Shown here in pieces: positions 47,926 through 60,941 of a DNA stretch of 64,000 nt. How positions within the stretch are numbered: the stretch's first letter is position 1; the number at the start of each line of letters is the position of its first letter. Made by a program: the position numbers and the translations under genes. The DNA is from Juglans regia (lineage: Eukaryota; Streptophyta; Magnoliopsida; Fagales; Juglandaceae): NCBI RefSeq assembly GCF_001411555.2, contig NC_049901.1:14609190-14673189 (forward strand), given 5' to 3'. The notes beneath the pieces were generated by a model. It was not told where the DNA came from, did no database searches, and saw only the letters and a list, made by a program, of their open reading frames with translations.

Positions 47926-48723
47926 ATGCATGTCTGTCACATTCAGCAAAGCCGTTGGATCTGTAATTATTATTATTATTATTAGTAATTAGAGGTTTTA
48001 CTTTGAGATGAACTTTCATAATTACGAGACCTTTCGGTGGCGTTCGAAAGTTAAGGCCAAAAATGTGGTAAAAATCTTTGCGCTTGTGATGATTTTGGTT
48101 GCAGGAATTATAGGTCCTTGTGCTTTGTATTTTTATTTTTTGTTTTTAGTTTGAGTGCTTTAAGCCATAATTTAGAGCAATTTCCATCCTATCTCCTAAA
48201 TTTTAACTAAAAAGATATTTTTTATAATTTCATCTTAAATTTTTCTCATTTTTAAAAAATCTTTTACATTTAATTTTTTATCATTTCTATATTTTATTAA
48301 AATAATATTTTTCTATATTTTTTCCTCCTTTCTATTTATAAACTTTGTTATGAATTATTATTCTAATGAATATTTTAAATAAGAATTTAAATTATTTTTT
48401 AACAGGAATGATAATATTTTTAAAATTTATTTTTTATATTTTAATAATTATTTAAATTATTTTTAAATTTATTATTTAAAATTATAATAAATAAATATGA
48501 GAGAAAGTGTAGGTGATTGGAAGAAAAATTTATTTTATTTTAAAATAAAATATCGATAAAAAATTATCTAGAGGATGAATAGTGATTTCTTATATTTAGA
48601 AAATTACTATTCATATCAAAATCCTAAAATAGGAAATGAGATGAGAGGGGTTTTTTTAGCTTTTTTCTCAATTCTTTCCTATAATTTGGAGATAACAGTG
48701 AAATAGTATATGTGATGAGAATG
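47926..48723. other. 3' flank of SOSEKI, AT-rich
   Basis: After the stop lie an (ATT)n tract at 47968-47982 and likely 3' UTR to about 48150. The rest is AT-rich DNA, with TAGAGCAATTTCCATCC near 48172 that may mark a decayed short element. Confidence 0.4.
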
Positions 48724-48912
48724 CTGTTAGATAGTGAAATTGTTGTCTCAACTCATTTTATTATTACAGTTTTATTAAATTCTCATATAAAATATAATAA
48801 ATAATTTAAATTTTTTAAATTTTAAAATAATAATAATATTAAAAAATAATATTTTATTTAATTTTTAATTTTTATCTAAAATTATTTCATCTTATTTTAT
48901 TATCCAAACAAA
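48724..48912. mobile_element. MITE of the GTTTGGATA family, diverged
   Basis: The left end is TGTTAGATAGTGAAATTG and the inverted right end is TGTTTGGATAATAAAATAAG. The interior is AT-rich with ATTCTCATATAAAATATAAT, also found near 1630. It is more diverged than the copy at 33568. Confidence 0.55.
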
Positions 48913-49389
48913 ATCAATTAACAATTAAGACCACGATGGTAGATCATACATTCATAGGAATCATAGCTTATTAGCTATAGAATATAAGAGAAAAATATAA
49001 TCAAAAGCTATATTTAATTATAGACCAACTTCAATCATAAATCCAAATAAATAAAACAAAAGTAATTTGAGAAGATTGAAGATGACTTGTGCTACCGTCT
49101 CTTGTGGAATAAGAAATTATTAAATCATATTTGAAGGCCTTCACATTACATATTATCCACGTTATATAATTTGATTTCAAAGATAATTTTAAAAATTTAA
49201 ATATTAAAAATCAAATTATTCTATGCTAGTAGTTTGTGATGTAAATGTTTTTAAATAATACTACTAATAAGAAATAGTTAGAAATATACCAATTGTTTGG
49301 TATATTAGAAAAATGTTTGCAAAACACATTGAGTTTCCTAACAATTCTAAGATTAGGCTCCTTAAAGAGAGATCAACAAAAAAAGCTAG

Positions 49390-49662
49390 TATAATTTTAA
49401 AGGGTGTGATTACCAAACGGTATACACAATGGTGATGGTTTTTAGGGGGGGTGATGGTTGAAGAAATGCCAAGAGGTTGTATCACTTATCAATAATTGTG
49501 CCTTTTGTCAACCAGTGTCTTATGATCTATAAATATGGACCATTTGTACACAATTAACACACTTGTATTTCCTTTTTTCCACCCCCAACTTGTGGGACAA
49601 ATAATCTCACGGGAGTATTTGTCCAATATGGATTGTTCGTATTTGTTCTACAAAATTCTACT
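49390..49662 (+). mobile_element. 5' LTR of copia element
   Basis: It begins TATAATTTTAAAGGGTGTGA (the usual TG mutated to TA) and ends TTCTACAAAATTCTACT. Shared words with the 3' LTR include CCAAACGGTATA, AAATATGGACCATTT and TTTGTTCTACAAAATTCTAC. Confidence 0.85.
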
Positions 49663-49663
49663 G

Positions 49664-49677
49664 TGGTATCAATAGCC
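49664..49677 (+). promoter_or_regulatory. Primer-binding site, tRNA-Met type, mutated
   Basis: TGGTATCAATAGCC starts two bases after the LTR end. It differs from the standard TGGTATCAGAGCC by a short change and would prime minus-strand synthesis in an intact element. Confidence 0.7.
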
Positions 49678-49679
49678 TG

Positions 49680-52560
49680 GTCATGACAGATGAGTTATTT
49701 TTATGCATTGAGAAGACTAATAATAAGAAATTGCTTGGTTTGACAACCACATGAAAAACTCTTTCAAATCCATGGTGGGAGACCTCAAATACACTGAAAT
49801 CTTCAAATTTTGGTAACAAGTTATTATCTTGAAGAATTGGAATATTTTTATACAGAGGAAAACAAGCACGGGCCGAAACAGGAGAAAGCCAAAATTTTGG
49901 AAATACTGTTTCGACCATCCATCGAAGTAACTCACCACCGCCGAGTTAATGCTCATGAAATTAGCGTCAGATTCATGGTGGGTTGATTTTGTAGCAATAA
50001 GACATATATGCAAGAACAAAGAGTTGTTTGTCAATCTTGAAGAGAAGCAAACATGTAAGTATTGAGTGTATATGGGCAGCAATACATACTGTGATATCTT
50101 GCGGCAATGTATATATAAGTTTAAGGTGAATGATTTTTTTATTTTATTTAGTGATGTATTATATGTATCTAGTATTCGTAAGAATTTAGTACCAATACTT
50201 GTACTATATCAGAAAAGTTACATAGTTGAGTTTAAGTCTGAAACTATAGTTATAGGTAAGAGTAATGTATAAATGAAAGGCGTGAGAAATTATGATATGT
50301 ATGTATCGAATGTTGATATTAATAAAATATGTATTTATGATTATTTGAATGTGTATATTGGTTATGTATATTTATGACATTTAGGATTATACCATATAAA
50401 TAAGAAAGAACTTATCAGAATGTATAAATGTGGATTAATACTATAAATAAATTTAAATAATTTTGATATATGTGAACAGTGTATCAAAGGAAAAATGAGT
50501 AATAAATCTTTTTTAAATTTTGAAATCCAAGGATTTACTTGAAATTGTACATTCTGATGTTTTGGACCTTTTAAAACAAAAATCCATAAAACAATGAAGT
50601 ACTTTATTACTTTCACTGATGACTATTCGAGATATGAGCATATTTACTTACTCAAGCATAAATATGAGAAATTTGATAAATTTAAATAATATAAGACAGA
50701 AGTAGAAATCCAATTGAGTAGGCTCATTCAAAGTTTGAATAGTGATAGAGGAAATGAATTTAAAGTTTTGAATGATTTCAGCAAATTGAACGATGGGAAA
50801 TCAATATTTAGATATTGATGTTGGAGGCAATGGGAGTAATGGAAATAAAAACAAGTCAGATAGAAATCAATCCTCAAGTATTGATGTTGGAGGTAGTGGC
50901 AGTAAAAGAACCAGAAGACCATCAAATATAATTTCAAGATCATTATGCTCTAGATACCAGTTTGAAAAATTTAGAAAATGATCTTAAAAACTTTTATGAG
51001 GCAATCAATAATGTCGATTCAAATAAATGATTTGAGACTATGGAAGATAAAATAGAATTGATAAATAAAAATGGTGTTTGGGAGTTAAAATATATTCTAA
51101 AGGATAGAAAATCTATTGGTTGCAAATAGGTTCTCAGAACAAAATTTAAAGTTGATGGTAGTTTGAAAATGTATAAAACAAGGTTATTGGCTAAATGATA
51201 TACTTAACAACCAGATGTAGACTTTGTGGATACGTATTTACCCATGACAAAGTTCACATTCGTAAGAATTATCATGTTTATTGTTGTCAGGATGAACTTG
51301 TATTTATATCAGTTAGATGCAAAAACAGATTCTTTTAGTTATGAATTAATAGATGATATATTTATGATTTAGTTAGAAGGATTCCAAATTAAAGTACACG
51401 TAGAAAAGGTCAAAAGGTTAAATAAATTATTGTATGAATTTAAACAATTTCAAGACAGTTAAAGTTTCAGCAAGTCATTTTAGAAATGAGATATGAATTG
51501 AGTCCACTAGATCACCGTGTATAAATATGGAAAAATGATAATAAAGTAATGTTATTATCATTATATATTGATGATATATTTCTAGCAAGTAATTGTTTAT
51601 ATATGAAGAATAAAACAAAAGAATTCTTGAAATCTAAATTTGAAATGAAAGACATGGGTGAAGCCACCTGCTTTTGGTATAAGAGTTTCGAGAGATAGAA
51701 ATTCAAAGATTTTATATTTATATCCAGAAAAATATCTAGAAAATATACTTAAAAGATTTGGTGTGAAAATTAGAAATCGTTAAGTGCACACCTGTTTGCA
51801 AAGGTCATGCGTTAAATAAAAGTATGTACCCAAAAGATGAAGACTAAATAAGCAAAATATTTAAAGTTTCCTATGCTCAAGCGGTGGGAAGTCTTGTGTA
51901 TGCAATGACAAGTACGAGACTAGAAATTTGTCATACAATATGATTGGTAAGCAGATATCAATCCAAACCATGTAAGAAATATTGACAGGTAGTGTAACGT
52001 ATATTAAGGTATTTATAAGGTACTAAAAATATGAAATTGGTCTTTGGGATCAGTAATCTAGAATTTATTGGCTAGAGTGATTCTGATTTTTGAGGTGGTG
52101 TAGATGATATAAAATTTACAAGTGGATATATATTTCTATTTAGTGGAGCAACAATTTCTCGGTTGAGTAAGAAATAGGATTAGGTTGATAAGTTTATTAT
52201 GAAAGTAGAATATATTGCTTGTAATACTGAAGTGAATACTGCGGTGTGGATGAATTACTTTATAGAAAGCTTAAATTTGTATACATATACAGAACCAACC
52301 AATGTGTTTTGTGATCATCAGTCTCTCGTCTCTTGATAAAAAGTGGAATATAGAGTCCCAAAGAAAATACATTGATATGTATTATTACTATATTTTAGAT
52401 ATAGTGAAAAAATAGAAGGTTAAAGTTAATTTTATTTTCTCGACCGAAATGATAGCAGATCCGATAGCCAATGGATTATCTCTAGAGAAATTGAAAGAAC
52501 ATTTTACTAGAATGAAGTTGAGAGATGCCTACGTGAAAACAACCTCATATCTCTCAACCT
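49680..52560 (+). pseudogene. Copia polyprotein remnant
   Basis: Broken homology runs from a GAG-pre-integrase part (FSDVLYVSSIRKNLVPI near 50145) through integrase (FDICEQCIKGKMSNKSF, TMKYFITFTDDYSRYEHIYL, SLNSDRGNEFKVL). Reverse transcriptase follows (NGVWELKYILKDRKSIGCK, KVDGSLKMYKTRLLAK, LYLYQLDAKTD, YIDDIFLASN near 51560), then RNase H-like pieces to about 52330 (FCDHQSLVS). Stops and frame changes occur every 50-100 codons. The gag part before 50060 is shortened. The integrase C-terminal/RT linker at 50790-50980 is repetitive (IDVGGNGSN / IDVGGSGSK). Confidence 0.8.
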
Positions 52561-53171
52561 CATGGTCAACATGTATAATTCAAGAAATTATGGAGACGCC
52601 TAGATAATTGTATTTATGGTGATTTACTCAAATGAAAATTTAGGTCATTCGTAAAGTTGCTAATAAGGTGATTAAGAAAAACCTTATGAATGGCCTTAGG
52701 GTGAGTACTTGATAAAATTCAATGCAGGTTGATTAGTCAAGTAATTGGTTGATCATTTGTAAAGTCGCTGATAGGTGATTAGGGAAAGCTTCACGAATAA
52801 CTTCAGGAATAACCTTTAGCGAAAGTATTTACCGAAAATTCAATACAAGTCGATACACGTTTTATGTATTCGGCAGAATTCGTCAATTGTGACAGGAATA
52901 TTGATTATTGACCCACTTATGGAGAATTGATGTCATTCACTAAAATTTTAGTGAAATGAAATCACCCTTTATATGTGGTCAGTGAGAGCACATATGGTGG
53001 AGGGTGGGTCAGATAAGTAATGAAAAAAATGTGCGCATGTAGAGGCTTGTCATGCTCTAACGCTGGTATGCAGGAGTCTGTAGACAAGAGTTGAGTAGTA
53101 GAAAACTTATATTGGTATCAAAGTAAAATACTCAACTAGATCATCACTGTTTTGTGTAATTAAGTTGGAAA

Positions 53172-53486
53172 TGTAATTCTATGGGTTGTGATCGCCAAAC
53201 GGTATATCCCTTGGAATGATACTCTCTCCATGGTTATTGTTCCAATGAGCGGTGATGATTGAGGACGTGAGAGAAACAACCTTTTGATTTTGTCAAAAAG
53301 TTGTATCACTTGCCAATGGTTGTGCCTTTACCGATCAGTGCCTCATAGTTTACAAATATGGACCATTTATGCATAATAACACACTTGAATTTCCCTTTAT
53401 CCATCACCAACTTGTAGAACAAATTTTCTCACAAGAGTGTAACCATATTCCAAATTTTCGTCATATTTGTTCTACAAAATTCTACA
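53172..53486 (+). mobile_element. 3' LTR of copia element
   Basis: It begins TGTAATTCTATGGGTTGTGA and ends TTCTACAAAATTCTACA, directly followed by the duplication GCTAG. It is about 40 bases longer than the 5' LTR, mostly through indels in the middle. Confidence 0.85.
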
Positions 53487-53704
53487 GCTAGATTGAGCTT
53501 GGTTGTCACCCAGAGAAAAATTGCATTCAACTCAATTTAAATTAGAGCCGCTGAAGATTCAATGGACATATACCGGTTAAACTTTAATTTATTCCAAAAG
53601 TTCGAATGAACAGGAATAGATAAATTTAGTAAGTGTTAAGTCGGGTTTGAATTAATCAAGGTTTTCTTCTACTATAGGTGAAGACTATTAATAAAGAGTA
53701 TTGC

Positions 53705-53935
53705 TACATCTCTCGAGAAATGTATCCCGAGAACCCACCAAAAAGATAAAAGTAGTTTTTTGATTTTTTTCATATATTTTTTTAATCATCATAAATGTTG
53801 TTAAAAAAATAAAAAATTCACAATATCAATAAAAAACACTTATTTAATTACTAAGTAAAAAAAAAAAAAAAAAATCCGATTTGGGACACAAATTCAAAAT
53901 CCAAATTCGGATCCCAAAACATTTTTTATCAATAA
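53705..53935. repeat. Second copy of the TTCGGGATCC-ended AT repeat
   Basis: TCTCGAGAAATGTATCCCGAGA lies at the left and CCAAATTCGGATCCCAAAAC at the right, with an interior of TTTTTTTAATCATCATAAATG and TTATTTAATTACTAAGT. It matches 30745-30960 in order and orientation. An A-run of about 18 bases lies at 53857-53874. Confidence 0.45.
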
Positions 53936-55130
53936 AATTAGGAATACAATCTCTCTTTCTAAAAAAGAAAAAAGTAGGAGGTCCGAACTAATGAAAAGAG
54001 GCTGTAAAGGGATTGTGGGACTATTTCCTCCCCCGGCCCCACCCTTTATGGACCTTACACAACGACTCTCCTTAAGGCGAAGTTGTCTAGACGAGATAAC
54101 TTTGGGCTAAAGTTATATCTCGGTTTTGCTTAAATAGAAGTGAGCTAGCTGGTTGGACTAAAGTTCCACTTTGGGCTTAATTAAGAAGTGGTGGCTCAAT
54201 AAGATCGGTAGACTTTAGTGAAATAATTTGATTTGTTTCACTTAACGCTGTTGACAGCACAAGCCCATAAACAAATGTTGCAGAATAGAATATATATATA
54301 TATTGCCTCGTGTGATGCACAAAATTCACGGCTTCACAAATTCTCAGCAAATATTCATGGCTTCTGACCTTGGAATAATTTCCAGTAGTGATCATCACAT
54401 GCTTTTGGCTTGCTTCCCTGTTAATCTGCACTGATCTCGATCGAGTCTCGACTCTCCTTAATTTATATGCTGTATAAATCATAATATTTTGTGCAGGCTA
54501 CGTACGATGCTTCTGAGTTCTGTCATTGAGATCCACAACATGCATTAGTTTTTGGCAATCTTAATTGCAGTCAACTTCTTATACTTAGTTGCCAATGAAT
54601 CTGCACATGCAAGCTGCAGAATTATCGTAGCACTTCATTGACTTAAGAAATAGGCGTCCAAATTATATGGTGATTGGATAATTCATAGGTTAATTATATA
54701 TTTTGCATTTTCTGGGAAGATCTCTCATGCATCTAATTTATGCATAAAAATCGTATTGAGTTTTGGAAGGAAACGTAAATTGCTCTTAATGGTTAGGATT
54801 TAGGACCTCAGAAGGTGCCCTTTATGTGAATCCAGAAGGCAAGGAAATGAAAAATATTACACATACACGCACCAATGTTAATGAAATCCATCAAGGGAAA
54901 GCCATTGACATTATTGTGAAGACCTCTACTCCAATATTAATAGAGAGAAATTAGTAGCATTTATTTTTCTAATTTGCATCATTTTCCAGGAATCACAAAC
55001 AGATGTCCACGTAAAAAAAGTGGAGAGAGATGGTGATAGTTTACACCACCGACATAAATTAATGAGGGTATTCTGAACAAATGCAAGCCGGAAACCTCGC
55101 CTGGTCTTAATGATGGCTCATGAGCACGGC
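53936..55130. other. Upstream flank of the Ole e 1-like gene
   Basis: No gene is seen. A (TA)n tract lies at 54291-54303. The open stretch 54482-54177 (-) is not convincing. Confidence 0.45.
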
Positions 55131-55132
55131 TC

Positions 55133-55140
55133 TATATTAA
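55133..55140 (+). promoter_or_regulatory. TATA box of the Ole e 1-like gene
   Basis: TATATTAA lies 103 bases before the ATG at 55243, a normal distance for a plant TATA box plus a short leader. Confidence 0.55.
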
Positions 55141-55242
55141 GTGCCAGTGGCCCCATGTCCCTTCACTATAGCATCCCTCTCCATTTCTCATTTTTCATTC
55201 AGTATTTCTGTCTTAGCTGGTGACTATATTCTTTTGAAAGGC

Positions 55243-56730
55243 ATGGCGAGTACTACAAGTACCAGGCTGTTGTTGCTGTTGGCACTCTGCGTCCTCCCAG
55301 CTCTTGTCACTGCAGGCAGCTTGGGGTTCAGACCCTTTCGTGTCATTGGAAACGTCTACTGCGACACTTGCCGCTGCGGGTTTGAGACCTCCGCCACCAC
55401 TTACATTGCCGGTACTTAATACAACCCCCTTTTCGAAAATTCATTTAGTTATTCTCTTTGTGGTCAGAGCACTTACGTATGGTTAATATACCATCCTTGA
55501 TTTATTGTTTGTTTTTACATAATAAAGGACTCGATCGCATAAATGACATGGAAATGTGTCACTTTAATGGCATTGATCTCTCTCTGTCTCTCTCTGTCTC
55601 ACTCTCTCATTCCCCGATTTGAAACTGTCTATTTAAGCACTCTGTATTAGAATGACTCCTAGGTTTACGACTGGCATGTTTTACAAGGTGTTTTTATTTT
55701 GTGGGGAAAGACACTTGGTCCAAAAGTAGAGCTCGATCGGTAGAAAGTGATTAGATCTCTTTCAGCCTTCTTCCTTAAGGGATTCCCATATTGCAGTGAA
55801 AGTGCATAAACTAGCTTTAGGAACAATTACGATATATTAGGTTGAGACTGACAAGTTAATTACCTCATCCAGATCTCTATTCTTTTGCTCTTCTATGCAG
55901 CTAGTACTAAAATGTCTGCTCGAAATAAAACAATGGCAGCTTCTTCGTAGGGTTCATATTGGGGCAGTGTGTAGAAAATTTTGGGTGTCCATGCCATATT
56001 GCCAATGCAATCACACGTACATCCACAGAGAGGTATATATCAGGGTGCTTTGTCGCATAAGAAGTACGTCTCAGTTGCATATATATAATCACTCGAGTAC
56101 TGACAATAGATCAGCATGCATGGTCGATCGTCAAACTCCTGATCAGGATCTTGGATTTAATCCTACAATTATCAATCCTATAACCGTTTCTAATGATCAT
56201 CTTCTGATTAAATAACTCCCAAGGAAATATGTTGCATCAGTACAGCTACTGATCTCATTAAACATCGTTAATTAGGAGTACTGTTCATATATATGTGAGA
56301 TGAATTCTACAATTGTTTATTCAAAATTTATGCCTTTTGTTATCGATTTCTATTATTTTTTGTATTAGTTGAATATACCAAATAAATATGGTTGCCAGGT
56401 GCAAGGGTTAGATTAGAATGCAGAGACCGGCAAACTCTACAGCTTTTGTTCACTAGCGTTGAAGGAGTGACCAACTCAACAGGAACATACGACATCCTGG
56501 TGGAAGACGACCATCAAGACCAAATATGCGAGACCGTTCTGGTTGGCAGCCCACTTGCCAGCTGCAAATTAGCCGATCCGGGACGTGCCCGAGCCAATAT
56601 CATAGTCACCCGTTACAATGGTGTGCTTAATGACATACGTTTTGCCAATGCCATGGGTTTCCTGAGGGATCAGGCACTGCCTGGCTGCACCCAACTGCTC
56701 AAGAAGTACTTGGGATCTGATGATCAGTAA
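55243..56730 (+). CDS. Pollen Ole e 1 allergen/extensin-like secreted protein
   Basis: The family comprises small secreted, disulphide-bonded proteins, many of them pollen-expressed, with a proposed role in pollen hydration or tube growth. Two exons, 55243-55411 and 56399-56730, join with GT-AG borders and give 166 residues. Residues 1-24 are a signal peptide (LLLLLALCVLPALVTA). The mature part has the family pattern FRVIGNVYCDTCRCGFET, then GARVRLECR, ICETVLVGSPLASCKL and LPGCTQLLKKYLG. Cysteines fall at 40, 43, 45, 64, 100, 112 and 153, one more than the canonical six. N82 in NST is a likely N-glycosylation site. The intron is 987 bp. The start is the first ATG in frame before the signal peptide. 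There are no defects, so it is likely functional. Whether this protein is allergenic cannot be judged from sequence. Confidence 0.93.
55578..55608 (+). repeat. CT-rich microsatellite in the Ole e 1-like intron
   Basis: An interrupted (CT)n tract, TCTCTCTCTGTCTCTCTCTG and on, lies in the intron. It is a likely length-variable marker. Confidence 0.7.
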
Positions 56731-57379
56731 ATGGAATTAAGGACCTTATAACTTTGTGTTTGCTAATTCATATTCGCCATCTCAAATACTAGACCTGCTT
56801 TTTAATTGCTCCCAATGCATGATAGTAGGGCATGCATTTATCTCTTTAATTTAGTTGATGGGACTAAGTTATATTAATATTCCCGATGTTTTTTCTTCAA
56901 CTATATATGTAACTTTGGACACTTAATTAATTCATGTGGCTTTCAACACATTGTAGCTTCTTGTTTGATCAGTTTAATAAAATTAAATTAGGGGAGAATT
57001 TGCCTTTCCCTCTTGGAAATGGGCCTTCTGATCCTTAACTGGTTATGCCTGACGTTGTTTATCAGAAATTTGACCGAGTGCATGGTTTATAATAATCTAT
57101 TTTTTTTATACATAATAATCTAATTATTGCTCACTCGATGCAACACAAATAAATATATCTGAATTGGGATTTGGTTAGGACTTAATTAGAAGTAGGGTAC
57201 AGGTTTGAATTGCTTGAAGTTAGCTGTACAAGAGAGAGAAGTGCCTCTTTAATGTCGCCGAGTTATATGGAGATTATGACAGAGGTAATCCCATTTCCAT
57301 GTGAGTGGAGAATTGAAATAGTACTTTATTACCTCTTATTTAAGAATTGACCTAATTTGATGTGAATTTCATGTGATAT
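56731..57379. other. 3' flank of the Ole e 1-like gene
   Basis: Likely 3' UTR extends to about 56980, with AATAAAATTAAAT at 56974 as a plausible polyadenylation region. Nothing else is recognised. Confidence 0.45.
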
Positions 57380-57965
57380 AGGGGTAGGCAGCGGGGCTCC
57401 GTACCCCACTATCCCACTCTCGTCCGTCCCGCCCCGCATGGAGAAGGCCTAGCGAGGGCGGGGGACAAGATGACTCCAGCAGGGTGCCTCGCCCCGTCCC
57501 CCGTTTTGCTCCACATATATAAATTATATATATAAATATATTTTATATAGATATATATATATATAATTTATTAAAGACTTAAAATTATATTCAAGTTATT
57601 GGATTGCCTTGGCCTCATTCGCCAACCTTTATATAGGAGATCAATGCAATGCAATAGTCATACTTAAGCAATATGAGATTTACTACTACATCTCACATTG
57701 TTTAAGTATAACTATTGTATTTCCTTGGCCTCTATTGGCCTCTATTGGCCTCTATTGGCCTAGGAAGCCAAGAGGCCAAGACAATCCAAAATCTAATTCT
57801 AATGAGTTTAAGTTTTTTTTTGTATTTATAAATTTTAATTTATAATTTAAATTATATTATAATTTGGGTCCAAAACTATTTTTTGAACCAAAGAATCTAT
57901 TTTAGACCTAATGTGTTGGCCGAGGCAAGGGGTGGGGTGGATGGGGTTTTTTCCCCGCTCCCCGC
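57380..57965. mobile_element. GC-armed element with fold-back core
   Basis: The left arm has GGGGTAGGCAGCGGGGCTCC, TACCCCACTATCCCACTC and GTCCGTCCCGCCCCGCATGG. The right arm has GGGGTGGGGTGGATGGGG and CCCCGCTCCCCGCCTTGCCC. The middle is AT-rich with a long hairpin at 57598-57790. It resembles plant MULE-like elements with C/G-rich ends. No target-site duplication is certain. Confidence 0.5.
57598..57790. repeat. Long fold-back with decamer tandem repeat
   Basis: Outer arms TTGGATTGCCTTGGCCTC (57599-57616) and GAGGCCAAGACAATCCAA (57772-57789) pair. Inner arms 57651-57679 and 57690-57718 pair at most of their 29 positions with a 10-base loop. Between the right arms sits the decamer TCTATTGGCC three times (57731-57760). 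The transcript would form an imperfect hairpin of nearly 190 nt. Confidence 0.75.
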
Positions 57966-58811
57966 CTTGCCCCATTCCATGACATCAGCTCCCTCAACCA
58001 CAACATTCAAGTATTGGATGATCTCAAGAATTTGAGCAAATTAAGATTATGATTTTTTGTTATTAAGAATTTGTGCATCCTTTCATTCAACATCCTTTCA
58101 TTCTCTACATTGAATGATTCAAAAATTACTTGTTATGTTTTACTTGTCTACCAATCATTTAATGTTAAATTAGAAAATATTGAGAGGTTGATGATTAAAA
58201 AAATTATGAGTAGTATTTTTTTTTTTACGCCACAAGTTTCGTGAGTAATATATACTGCATACTACAATTTTATCATACTAAAATGTAACACTTTTACCAT
58301 TATTCAATCATCTTTTATTTATTTTAAAGAAAATTTCAAAAGTTGCTTGTCAATAGTACCACCTCATCATAATGAAATGCGAGTACGTATAGCATGTAGA
58401 AGTTTCCTTGATGGAGTGTTTTATTTATATGATGAAGTTTGAACATTTTGATAATATAAATATTTCTAATCAAATAACAGTATAATATTTAAAACTTAAA
58501 TCTATGAATACATGCAAATTCCTGTTATTGATCAGTTTAAAAAAGTATAAGTATTTATAACACTAAATAACAATGTTCTCTTTTTATTTTGAGTTTAATC
58601 ATTGTTATAAAATGCAAGATGACAAGGAATAATGTAATATTAATACTTCTTTTTGAATTTTATATTTTTCAACCAGAGGAATTATCAAACATAATCGTGA
58701 TAGAATTATAACGATGGAAACAAAGGTTTAATTTATAATTTCCTGTTTAATTTTCATGATATTAGTATAATATTGGTGTGAAAATTCTATTTGGAAACCT
58801 ATATTTTGACC
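57966..58811. other. AT-rich intergenic DNA
   Basis: No coding or repeat feature was recognised. Confidence 0.45.
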
Positions 58812-58818
58812 CACTAAG

Positions 58819-59406
58819 CAGGGGTGAGGGCCTAATACTCACACTCGACCCACCCACCTGAGCCCTGCCTGGGGTGGGTAGGGCAGTTCGCCCTCTTTAG
58901 ACGAGTGGACGGGTAGATGCTAGCCCCCAAGGAAAATGAGGGTGGGTGCCGAGTGGGATATTGCCCCCATTCGCCTAGGTTTATACACACAAGCGTGCAC
59001 ACGCACACGTGCACACACACACACACACACAGATATACACTATTTAATATATTTAATTTTTTTAAAATGAAACAACGTGTTTTGGGGAGTTAAAAACTCT
59101 CCAAAACGACATAGTTTTGTTTTAGAGGAAAACATAAACATTGCCCCCTCCCCTGCTGCACACATTCCTCTTGCCTTTTTCTCTCTCTCTCTGGTCATTG
59201 CTCAGTCTCTCAGACTCTTTTAGTCTCGTTGGTCGATACTAGTGACCACAGGTCGACGGATGACCCATAGGCCAATTTGTCTGCTTGGCATCTATGTAGG
59301 GTCACCCACCCCTACAAGATGGGGCCGGGGACCAATCTCAGCCCCCCACCCATGCAGGTGTGGGGTGGCCAGTTGCCTGCCTATTGGGGTCGGGTAGCAG
59401 ACCTAT
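58819..59406. mobile_element. GC-armed element flanked by CACTAAG
   Basis: CACTAAG occurs directly outside both ends (58812-58818 and 59407-59413). The left arm has CAGGGGTGAGGGCC, CGACCCACCCACC and GGGGTGGGTAGGGC. The right arm has CACCCACCCCTACAAG, GGGGCCGGGGACC and GGGGTCGGGTAGC. An (AC)n tract lies at 59011-59031. The layout matches 57380-57965, but terminal repeat identity is weak. Confidence 0.5.
59011..59031 (+). repeat. (AC)n microsatellite
   Basis: About ten CA units preceded by interrupted CACGCACACGTGCA. Confidence 0.85.
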
Positions 59407-59413
59407 CACTAAG

Positions 59414-60163
<750 letters not shown>

Positions 60164-60479
60164 AATGTCAAATTTCCATTGCCTTCGCTCCAGATTTCTT
60201 CTGTCTTATACATCCCTTATGTACCAACAACATCATATGATTTTTCACAATTATTGTCAATTAAAACGACACCATCTTATTAATACAATAACACCCTTCT
60301 ACTAACACACATAATGTCATTCTAACACTAGACGACTTACAGCGTTCCTACCAAAGTAAACAACAACAATTACAACCCAACTAACAAAACCGCCACTCAT
60401 CGTCATCTCATCCAACTCTTTCATGGCTGCTTGACAGTAGCTTCTAAAAATTTTTAAGCCATGACATACCCTCTTCCTT

Positions 60480-60941
60480 TTAAAACACATTGCCCACAAG
60501 ATGTGGAAACTTCTGACAAATTCTACAATAAGGTTCCCATGTGGCATCTTCAACTTCCACCCCTTGCCATTTAACAAGGACTTCATTAAAGGGTTTGTTA
60601 TTCACTCTTTTGCTACGGCGTTGTAAAATTTCTTCTGGTTCTAGTATCAATTCTCCATGTATATCAACTGGAGGTAAAGTTGATAGTGGGGAAACAAGTT
60701 GGCCAAGTTTCTTTTTTAAAGATGATACATGGAAAACTTGGTGTAGTTGAGCTTGTGGTGGAAGATCCAACTTGTATGCTACCTTGCCAATTCTACTGAG
60801 TGCCTGATATGACCCAAAGAACCTCGGAGATAACTTCATATTGTGTCTTACTGCCAGAGATTGTTGCCTATAAGGCTGAAACCTCAAATATATTCGATCA
60901 CTCACTGCAAACTCCCTTTCTGTCTGTCTTGTGCTTATCAT
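60480..60941 (-). pseudogene. Gypsy integrase C-terminus and chromodomain
   Basis: The open stretch reads SDRIYLRFQPYRQQSLA, LSPRFFGSYQALSRIGKVAY and LDLPPQAQLHQVFHVSSLKK (the GPY/F-type region). It then reads PEEILQRRSKRVNNKPFNEV, LVKWQGVEVEDATWEP, a chromodomain ending in the W-K-W-Q-G..ATWE pattern. In chromoviruses this domain can steer integration to histone marks. About 150 residues are intact. Confidence 0.85.

Larger units (their letters stand above)
49390..53486 (+). mobile_element. Complete but decayed Ty1/copia element
   Basis: Two LTRs (49390-49662 and 53172-53486) bracket a copia polyprotein remnant. A perfect 5-bp target-site duplication, GCTAG, lies at 49385-49389 and 53487-53491. 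A tRNA-Met-type primer site follows the 5' LTR. Many stops and deletions, plus the divergence of the LTRs, indicate an old insertion. Confidence 0.85.

Noticed and set aside
53105..53116. Second primer-binding-site-like TTGGTATCAAAG
   Set aside because: No LTR end directly precedes it, so it was mentioned but not annotated.
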